DNA from: RYN-433 sp036558265
GTDB taxonomy: Bacteria > Planctomycetota > Phycisphaerae > Tepidisphaerales > Tepidisphaeraceae
Assembly: GCA_036558265.1 (NCBI GenBank)
Contig: DATBFY010000135.1
Location: forward strand, 1 to 8,764
Direction of reading: 5' to 3'
Length of the DNA: 8,764 nt
Part shown: piece after piece, positions 1 through 4,019 of the stretch
Layout of the letters: each line of letters starts with the position of its first letter
Numbering within the stretch: position 1 is the first letter of the stretch
Notes under the pieces: generated by a model
What the model was told of the DNA's origin: nothing
Seen by the model: the letters and a program-made list of their open reading frames with translations, nothing else
Database searches by the model: none
Position numbers and translations under genes: made by a program

Positions 1-333
1 CTCATGCAGCACTACGTCGAGCAGATCCACGGCTACAGCATGGTGCGCGAGTTCGTCGGTCACGGCGTCGGCCGCAGCATGCACGAGGAACCGCGGTCGG
101 TGGCGAATTTCGTGACCGGCGAGCAGCGGCGGGGCGATTTCGAGCTTCGCCCGGGCATGACGATCGCCGTCGAGCCCATGGTCGTCATGGGCCGCCGCGA
201 CGTCGTCATGCGGGAGGATCAGTGGACCGTCGTCACCGAGGACGGCAAGCCCGCCGCCCACTTCGAGCACACCGTCGCCGTAACCTCGACCGGCGCCGAT
301 GTGTTGACGGACGGTCGTCCTCCGATGCTCTGA
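1..333 (+). CDS. map: Methionine aminopeptidase type I, C-terminal part (5' end outside window)
   Basis: This enzyme removes the initiator methionine from nascent proteins in the cytoplasm, using a two-metal centre in the pita-bread fold. The frame is already open at base 1, and 110 codons are visible, a bit under half of the usual roughly 250 residues. Three family blocks can be read: GHGVGRSMHEEP, which supplies the metal-binding His; LRPGMTIAVEPMV, which supplies a Glu ligand; and AHFEHTVAVT, with the last Glu ligand. These match H171, E204 and E235 of the E. coli enzyme; the two Asp ligands lie upstream of the window. The position just before the rpmJ-rpsM-rpsK-rpoA-rplQ block is the classical one for map at the end of the secY part of the locus. 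Nothing looks damaged. The identification is secure, although the N-terminus cannot be judged. Confidence 0.95.
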   Translation, partial: LMQHYVEQIHGYSMVREFVGHGVGRSMHEEPRSVANFVTGEQRRGDFELRPGMTIAVEPMVVMGRRDVVMREDQWTVVTEDGKPAAHFEHTVAVTSTGADVLTDGRPPML

Positions 334-359
334 ATCCCAAGGCCTGCTCACTTCAGGCA

Positions 360-371
360 GGTCCGAGGACC
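360..371. repeat. Small inverted repeat GGTCC-GA-GGACC between map and the rpmJ promoter
   Basis: GGTCC (360-364) and GGACC (367-371) form a 12-bp near-perfect dyad that ends exactly where the -35 box TTGAAT begins (372). A second short inverted repeat, GCCTG (342-346) and CAGGC (354-358), lies just upstream. As RNA these could be weak hairpins at the end of the map transcript, but there is no T-run. As DNA the first could be an operator next to the -35 box. The role is unknown. Confidence 0.35.
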
Positions 372-399
372 TTGAATAACCCGGATTTACGTCTATAAT
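372..399 (+). promoter_or_regulatory. Sigma70-type promoter for the rpmJ-rpsM-rpsK-rpoA-rplQ unit
   Basis: The -35 box TTGAAT (372-377) is separated by 16 nt from a perfect -10 box TATAAT (394-399). Transcription would start near 406, leaving a leader of about 46 nt before the rpmJ ATG at 452. The surroundings are GC-rich, so the AT-rich -10 box stands out. This suggests that the ribosomal/alpha genes can be transcribed independently of map and the upstream secY region. Confidence 0.75.
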
Positions 400-451
400 C
401 TCCGATTCGCTCCTAACCGGGCGACAGGATTCGGACAAGGAACGTGTCACC

Positions 452-565
452 ATGAAAGTTCGCAGCAGCGTTCGCCGCATTTGTGAAAACTGCAAGATCG
501 TCCGGCGCAAGGGAGTCGTCCGCGTCATCTGCAGCAACGTCAAGCACAAGCAGAAGCAAGGGTAA
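452..565 (+). CDS. rpmJ: 50S ribosomal protein L36
   Basis: L36 is a very small protein of the large ribosomal subunit that binds 23S rRNA. The 37 codons from ATG 452 to TAA 563-565 give the canonical length. The product starts MKVRSSVRRIC, has the zinc-ribbon ligands Cys11, Cys14, Cys27 and His32, and ends KHKQKQG as expected for the family. It is therefore the zinc-binding (C+) form. A purine-rich AAGGAA (436-442) precedes the start by about 9 nt. The gene lies between map and rpsM; infA, which often sits here, is absent because the 118-nt spacer upstream is too short to hold it. The gene is easy to overlook because of its size, but identity is clear from length, cysteine spacing and position. 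Confidence 0.96.
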   Translation: MKVRSSVRRICENCKIVRRKGVVRVICSNVKHKQKQG

Positions 566-587
566 GGAGTTGCCCGTTTCGCTCTTT

Positions 588-620
588 ACTGGCAACTGAC
601 AACCAACAACTGGCAACTGG
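588..620. repeat. Short direct repeat ACTGGCAACTG (two copies), rpmJ-rpsM spacer
   Basis: ACTGGCAACTG occurs at 588-598 and again at 609-619, a period of 21 nt, with ACAACCAACA between. The second copy runs into GGAG (619-622), the Shine-Dalgarno of rpsM. From memory, similar AACTGGCAACTG strings recur in intergenic regions of some environmental bacteria; this could not be checked here. Confidence 0.6.
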
Positions 621-629
621 AGCTCAACA

Positions 630-1016
630 ATGCCTCGTATCGCGGGTGTCGACATTCCCCCCGACAAGCCGGCCTGGATCAGCCTCACCTACATCTTCGG
701 CGTCGGCCGCACCAACAGCCGCCAGATCCTCAAGGAGGCCGGCATCGACGGGCAGCGCCGCGCCAAGGACCTGACCGAAGAGGAACTGGCCAAGATCATC
801 GGCATCCTGGACAAGGACCTGCTGGTCGAAGGCGCGCTCCGCCGCAGCATCCAGCAGAACATCGCGCGCCTCCGCGACATCGGCAGCTACCGCGGCAACC
901 GTCACCGCCGCAGCCTGCCCGTCCGGGGCCAGCGCACCCGCTCCAACGCGCGCACCCGCAAGGGCCCGCGCAAGACCGTCGCCGGCAAGAAGGGCGTTAA
1001 GGAACTCGGTAAGTAA
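630..1016 (+). CDS. rpsM: 30S ribosomal protein S13
   Basis: S13 sits in the head of the small ribosomal subunit and contacts the P-site tRNA and the bridges to the large subunit. The 128-residue product has the family length. It opens MPRIAGVDIP, continues with LTYIFGVGRTNSRQIL (residues 19-34, the helix-two-turn-helix region), and carries the diagnostic C-terminal block LPVRGQRTRSNARTRKG (96-112) followed by a Lys/Arg-rich tail ending KKGVKELGK. The ATG at 630 is preceded by GGAG (619-622) with 7 nt spacing. rpmJ ends 64 nt upstream and rpsK starts 69 nt downstream, so the genes are probably one transcript. Codons are strongly biased to C-ending forms, as in a highly expressed gene. Confidence 0.98.
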   Translation: MPRIAGVDIPPDKPAWISLTYIFGVGRTNSRQILKEAGIDGQRRAKDLTEEELAKIIGILDKDLLVEGALRRSIQQNIARLRDIGSYRGNRHRRSLPVRGQRTRSNARTRKGPRKTVAGKKGVKELGK

Positions 1017-1021
1017 TAAAT

Positions 1022-1065
1022 CGCCCGCGCGGGGACGACCGTAGAGTCGGACGATCCGCGCGGCG
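1022..1065 (+). promoter_or_regulatory. Large stem-loop in the rpsM-rpsK spacer
   Basis: CGCGCGG (1026-1032) pairs with CCGCGCG (1056-1062). The stem extends outward by three more pairs (1022-1025 with 1063-1065, one bulged C). An inner hairpin, CGAC (1036-1039) with GTCG (1046-1049), has the 6-nt loop CGTAGA. No T-run follows, so it is not an intrinsic terminator. The structure ends 5 nt before the AGGA (1071-1074) ribosome binding site of rpsK, so an effect on rpsK translation or on mRNA processing is possible. That function is inferred; the base pairing is seen. Confidence 0.55.
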
Positions 1066-1085
1066 GCACAAGGAATTGAAACGAT

Positions 1086-1502
1086 ATGGCAGAAACAGCA
1101 AAGACCACCACCGCGGCCGGCGGCAAGCCCGGCGTCAAGAAGAAGATCCGCAAGGGCGTGACCAAGGGCGTCGCCCACATCAAGGCGACCTTCAACAACA
1201 CCATGGTCACCATCACCGACACCAACGGCGAGACGATCTCGTGGGCGTCGGCGGGCACCGTCGGGTTCAAGGGCGCCCGCAAGAGCACCCCCTTCGCCGC
1301 CGGTCGTGCCGCCGAGAAAGCCGCCTCCGAGGCCCGCAAGAGCGGAATGGTCGAGATCGAGGTCAAGGTCAAGGGCCCCGGCAGCGGCCGCGAGCAGGCG
1401 ATCCTCCAGCTCCAGAACGCCGGCCTCAAGGTCACCGGCATCGAAGACGTCACGCCGCTGCCCCACAACGGCTGCCGCCCCCCGAAAAAGCGCCGCGTGT
1501 AA
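1086..1502 (+). CDS. rpsK: 30S ribosomal protein S11
   Basis: S11 belongs to the platform of the small subunit, next to the mRNA exit and the Shine-Dalgarno helix. The 138-residue product has a Lys-rich N-terminal extension (residues 1-28). The conserved core follows: AHIKATFNNTMVTITD (30-45), GFKGARKSTPFAA (60-72) and KGPGSGREQAI (97-107), where the PGxGR segment is typical. The ending TPLPHNGCRPPKKRRV is the family signature. The ATG at 1086 follows AGGA at 1071-1074 with 11 nt spacing. The first residues MAETAKTTTA differ from most S11 proteins but are common as a variable tail. Codon choice is C-ending throughout. In many bacteria rpsD would come next; here a 222-nt spacer leads to rpoA. 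Confidence 0.98.
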   Translation: MAETAKTTTAAGGKPGVKKKIRKGVTKGVAHIKATFNNTMVTITDTNGETISWASAGTVGFKGARKSTPFAAGRAAEKAASEARKSGMVEIEVKVKGPGSGREQAILQLQNAGLKVTGIEDVTPLPHNGCRPPKKRRV

Positions 1503-1557
1503 CCGGCGCGCCGGATTCTCGCTAGGGAAGAGACGAACGGATATTCGCGCGCCACGA

Positions 1558-1581
1558 AGCCCCGCATGTACATGCGGGGTT
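1558..1581. promoter_or_regulatory. Perfect 20-bp palindrome / hairpin between rpsK and rpoA
   Basis: CCCCGCATGTACATGCGGGG (1560-1579) is exactly self-complementary. One G-T and one A-T pair extend it outward (1559/1580 and 1558/1581). As RNA it would give a stem of at least 8 bp with a GTAC loop; as DNA it has the two-fold symmetry of a dimeric-protein operator. AAAAATTG comes 10 nt later, but no T-run does, so termination is unlikely. The position is where a regulatory or processing site between the r-protein part and rpoA would be placed. Confidence 0.55.
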
Positions 1582-1638
1582 GCGGCGCCAAAAATTGAGA
1601 TTCGACGAGTTCGCGCCTCGCGACGAGGTGGGAGACAG

Positions 1639-1728
1639 ATGGCCCCTAACGGTTGGGGCGGCAACCTCCCGCAATTCACGCGGCGCATTGCAGGGACGCC
1701 CCGCGCGTCCCAGGAGATGACACGATGA
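1639..1728 (+). CDS. Possible 29-aa leader peptide translationally coupled to rpoA
   Basis: A short frame runs from ATG 1639 to TGA 1726-1728 and encodes 29 residues starting MAPNGWGGN and ending SQEMTR. I recognise no family. Two facts support it. GAGGTG (1625-1630), a six-base match to the Shine-Dalgarno consensus, lies 8 nt before its ATG. Its stop overlaps the rpoA start as ATGA (1725-1728), the usual arrangement for translational coupling. The rpoA ribosome binding site AGGAG (1712-1716) lies inside this frame. A hairpin, CCTCG (1616-1620) with CGAGG (1624-1628), would cover the leader's own ribosome binding site. It may be real coding sequence, a regulatory leader, or chance in a 222-nt spacer. 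Confidence 0.4.
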   Translation: MAPNGWGGNLPQFTRRIAGTPRASQEMTR

Positions 1729-2828
1729 GGATTCGTTGGCGCGGTCTGGAACTGCCCTCGCGCGTCGTGCGCGACCAGCAGGTCTCCACGGAACAATACG
1801 GTCGCTTCCACGCCGAACCCTTCGAACGCGGATTCGGCACCACGGTCGGCAACAGCCTCCGTCGCATCCTGCTTTCGTCCCTCGAGGGCGCCGCCGTCAC
1901 CCAGGTCCGCATCAAGGGCGCGGACCACGAGTTCACCAGCCTGACCGGCGTGATGGAGGACGTCACCGACATCATCCTCAACATCAAGGCCCTGGTCGTG
2001 AAGCTCGACGCCGACGAGCCCAAGGAGATGAAGATCTCCGTCAAGAAGGCCGGTCCCGTCACCGCCGCCATGATCGACCCCGACCCGGCCATCACCGTCA
2101 TCAACAAGGACCTGGTCCTGGCCACCCTCACCGAGGACGTCAACTTCGAGATGACCCTCACCGTCGGCAAGGGCCGCGGCTACGTCACCGCCGGCGAGCA
2201 CCTCGCGGAGGAGGGCGACGAACAGGAACTGGGCGCGATCGCCGTCGACAGCCTCTATTCCCCCGTCAGCCGCGTCCGCTACGCCACCGAGGATGCCCGC
2301 GTCGGCCAGAAGACCGACTACGACCGCCTGATCCTCGAGATCTGGACCAACGGCACCATCTCCCCCGAGATGGCCCTGGTCGAGGCCAGCAAGATCCTCC
2401 GCAAGCACCTCAACCCCTTCGTCCAGTACTTCGAGCTGGGCTCCGACACCGCCAGCGACGAGGCCATCAACGCGATGCGCGACTCCTCGCGCGCCACCCT
2501 GGATCCCGAGCTCGAGCAGAAGCTCTCCATGACCGTCCAGGAGCTCGACCTGTCCGTCCGCGCCAACAACTGCCTGGAATCGGCCAAGATCGCAACCGTC
2601 CGGGACCTGGTGAAGAAGACCGATGCGGACCTCTTGAAGGTCCGCAGCTTCGGCAAGACCAGCCTCCGCGAGGTCAAGCGCAAGCTCGCGGACCTGGGTC
2701 TCTCCCTGGGCATGGACCTCGACAGCCCGATGCCCCAGGCCGCCGCCGCCACCATGCCCGACGACGATGACGACTTCGAGGACGAGGAAGAATCCGAAAA
2801 CGCCGAAGAGGCCAACGCCGAGGAATAG
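1725..2828 (+). CDS. rpoA: DNA-directed RNA polymerase subunit alpha
   Basis: Alpha dimerises to nucleate assembly of RNA polymerase, and its C-terminal domain contacts UP elements and activators. The 367-residue product begins MRIRWRGLELPSRVV. The N-terminal domain contains EPFERGFGTTVGNSLRRILLSS (31-52, dimer/assembly region) and GVMEDVTDIILNIK (75-88). The C-terminal domain covers about 272-330, with LDLSVRANNCLESAKI and KVRSFGKTSLREVKRKL, the helix-hairpin-helix face that binds DNA. After residue 331 comes a linker and an acidic tail (346-367, 15 of 22 residues Asp or Glu) that makes it longer than the usual 310-340 residues. ATG 1725 is chosen because AGGAG (1712-1716) lies 8 nt upstream and the alpha family starts at MRIRW; the same frame stays open back to 1653, but no ribosome binding site supports an earlier start. 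Confidence 0.98.
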   Translation: MRIRWRGLELPSRVVRDQQVSTEQYGRFHAEPFERGFGTTVGNSLRRILLSSLEGAAVTQVRIKGADHEFTSLTGVMEDVTDIILNIKALVVKLDADEPKEMKISVKKAGPVTAAMIDPDPAITVINKDLVLATLTEDVNFEMTLTVGKGRGYVTAGEHLAEEGDEQELGAIAVDSLYSPVSRVRYATEDARVGQKTDYDRLILEIWTNGTISPEMALVEASKILRKHLNPFVQYFELGSDTASDEAINAMRDSSRATLDPELEQKLSMTVQELDLSVRANNCLESAKIATVRDLVKKTDADLLKVRSFGKTSLREVKRKLADLGLSLGMDLDSPMPQAAAATMPDDDDDFEDEEESENAEEANAEE

Positions 2829-2840
2829 GCACGCCCGCTT

Positions 2841-2863
2841 AGCCCGCCCGGCCATGGGCGGCT
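2841..2863 (+). promoter_or_regulatory. Hairpin in the rpoA-rplQ spacer
   Basis: CGCCC (2845-2849) pairs with GGGCG (2856-2860) around the loop GGCCAT. The stem continues as AGC(C) with GGCT, one C bulged, for about 8-9 pairs. No T-run follows and rplQ lies only 42 nt downstream, so it is not a terminator. It may stabilise or mark a processing site within the mRNA. Confidence 0.4.
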
Positions 2864-2905
2864 CTCACTGGCGATGACCACCGACATCCGCACGACGAGG
2901 AACCC

Positions 2906-3463
2906 ATGAGCAGTCACATGATCCGCGGCCGACAGCTCAGCCGCGACACCGAGCACCGCAAGTCCCTCCGCCGAAGCCTGGTCCAAAGCCTCTTCGAGCA
3001 CGGCAAGATCCGCACCACGCTTCCCAAGGCCAAGGAGGTCAAGGCTTTCGCCGAGAAGCTGATCACCCTCGCGCGCACCGGCACGCTCAATGCCCGCCGG
3101 CGCGTCATCGCCTACATGAACGACCGCCGCCTCGTTGATGAGGAGCAGGAGTTCACCGGCCAGAGCGTCGTCCAGAAGCTCTTCAGCGAGGTCGCCCCCA
3201 AGTTCGCCGACCGCCCCGGCGGTTACACGCGGATCATCAAGACCGCCAAGCACCGCATCGGCGACGGCGGCGACATCGTCGTCCTCGAGCTGGCGCATGA
3301 GGCCACGCCCCCGCGCGGCACCGTCCGCCGCAGCGCGGGCCTCCGCCGCAAGCGCAACGAGCGCCGCCACCAGTTCGCCGCCCGCATCCGCAAGGAGAAG
3401 GGCCCCGCTCCCGCCGCCGCCGCCGAGGGTGGCGCCTCGTCGCCGGCCCCCGAGCAAGCGTGA
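2906..3463 (+). CDS. rplQ: 50S ribosomal protein L17
   Basis: L17 binds 23S rRNA near the polypeptide exit tunnel. The core (residues 6-131) is typical: IRGRQLSRDTEHRKSLRRSL (6-25) corresponds to the usual GRKLGRTSSHRKAMLRNL, and KIRTTLPKAKEVKAFAEKLITLAR (34-57) and GGYTRIIKTAKHRIGDGG (105-122) are diagnostic. The protein has 185 residues, whereas many L17 proteins have 115-130. The extra C-terminus is Arg-rich (136-163) and then Ala/Pro/Gly-rich (167-185), a low-complexity tail. ATG 2906 follows GAGG (2897-2900) with 5 nt spacing. It is the last gene of the unit; a strong intrinsic terminator starts 34 nt after its stop. Frames of other phases across the tail are GC-rich shadows. Confidence 0.97.
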   Translation: MSSHMIRGRQLSRDTEHRKSLRRSLVQSLFEHGKIRTTLPKAKEVKAFAEKLITLARTGTLNARRRVIAYMNDRRLVDEEQEFTGQSVVQKLFSEVAPKFADRPGGYTRIIKTAKHRIGDGGDIVVLELAHEATPPRGTVRRSAGLRRKRNERRHQFAARIRKEKGPAPAAAAEGGASSPAPEQA

Positions 3464-3497
3464 GCGCTCAGCGCGCGGACGGCGTCTACCAATAATG

Positions 3498-3535
3498 ACC
3501 CGGGACCTGTTCGATCGACGGGTCCCGGGTTTCTT
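3498..3535 (+). terminator. Intrinsic terminator after rplQ
   Basis: ACCCGGGACC (3498-3507) and GGTCCCGGGT (3521-3530) form a perfect 10-bp stem. It can be prolonged inward by T-G, G-C and T-A pairs, with a small loop centred on CGATC. The run TTTCTT (3530-3535) follows immediately. GC-rich stem plus T-run is the standard Rho-independent form, and the location is right for the end of the ribosomal-protein transcript. Confidence 0.93.
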
Positions 3536-3536
3536 A

Positions 3537-3710
3537 TTCAAAGCCAGCGCGCCGCATGGATCGCCCCATTTTTATGAAACCAAGGTGCCCCCGCGCCGTC
3601 TGAACTGTTGAGGGAGGCATCGCGTGCGCGAATCGCACATTTGGTATTCCCGTCCGCGTCAGCCCCCACACCCTGTAGTATCGCCAGCCTCATGCGGACT
3701 TAACCCCTTA
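3537..3710. other. Intergenic stretch between the rplQ terminator and the next promoter
   Basis: No convincing gene was found in these 174 bases. The only local structure noted is a short inverted repeat, GTGCG (3624-3628) with CGCAC (3634-3638). A GTG frame from 3624 to 3734 (36 aa, Pro-rich) follows a GGGAGG-like site, but the peptide resembles nothing known and the frame runs through the promoter, so it is not called. Confidence 0.5.
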
Positions 3711-3740
3711 TTGACACCTTGGCCGACGCCCAATTAGAAT
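3711..3740 (+). promoter_or_regulatory. Strong sigma70-type promoter upstream of the glycosyltransferase
   Basis: A perfect -35 box TTGACA (3711-3716) is followed after 18 nt by TAGAAT (3735-3740), five of six matches to TATAAT. With a 17-nt spacer the alternative -10 is TTAGAA. Transcription would begin around 3747-3749. The next supported start codon is at 4020, so the RNA would carry about 270 nt of leader or be a separate small RNA. Confidence 0.72.
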
Positions 3741-3748
3741 TCACCCCC

Positions 3749-4019
3749 GGCACCGATCGTTGCATGCAGTCAGGGGCCTGTTGGAGCAGATGGGTAACAA
3801 CCAAGCGCCGGGGAAGACGGGAAGGGACTCGTTTTCCTTGTCGAGCGTCAAGCGGCAGGATGTCGCACGATCCGAGTAGCGCCTCGGTGCCTTCCTCCCC
3901 TTGAGCGCGCGGTTTCGTTGTAACGTCAACGGCGTCGCACAGCATCGATTCGCGCTTCGCAGATGAAACCAACGGTCCGTGCGGGACAGCATCTCCCGCG
4001 GAATTGAGACGGCTGATCT
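3749..4019 (+). other. Long, inverted-repeat-rich leader (candidate regulatory RNA)
   Basis: Downstream of the strong promoter, 271 nt precede the glycosyltransferase. GGCACCGA (3749-3756) is fully complementary to TCGGTGCC (3884-3891), which would close a domain of about 143 nt starting at the predicted first transcribed bases. Inside it CTCG (3833-3836) can pair with CGAG (3842-3845), and CCGAG (3872-3876) can pair with CTCGG (3883-3887) in competition with the long helix. A second domain has CGTTG (3916-3920) with CAACG (3927-3931), GGTTTC (3911-3916) with GAAACC (3965-3970), and GCGGGA (3981-3986) with TCCCGC (3994-3999). The pyrimidine run TTCCTCCCC (3892-3900) separates the domains. I could not match it to a riboswitch class I know. 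It could be a riboswitch-like leader, an sRNA, or chance pairing in GC-rich DNA. Confidence 0.4.

Noticed and set aside
1076..1525. Plus-strand frame overlapping rpsK in another phase, rich in Arg, Gln and Gly
   Set aside because: It is a shifted reading of rpsK; similar Arg/His/Pro-rich shadows overlap rpoA and the glycosyltransferase.
1503..1724. Remnant of rpsD between rpsK and rpoA
   Set aside because: None of the three plus-strand phases shows S4-like segments, and the 29-aa frame does not resemble any part of S4.
624..2855. A 743-codon open frame on the minus strand
   Set aside because: It is exactly antisense to rpsM, rpsK and rpoA. The translation is a low-complexity Gly/Ala/Val/Asp/Leu pattern produced by C-ending codons of the real genes; no motif or start signal supports it.
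2318..3541. A 407-codon minus-strand open frame over rpoA and rplQ
   Set aside because: It is antisense to two certain genes, has biased composition, and begins inside the rplQ terminator.
3624..3638. GTGCG/CGCAC inverted repeat as a terminator
   Set aside because: Only 5 bp and no T-run; the true terminator lies upstream at 3498-3535.
3700..3972. A 90-codon minus-strand frame within the intergenic region
   Set aside because: It starts with TTG, lacks a clear Shine-Dalgarno, resembles nothing, and covers a plus-strand promoter.
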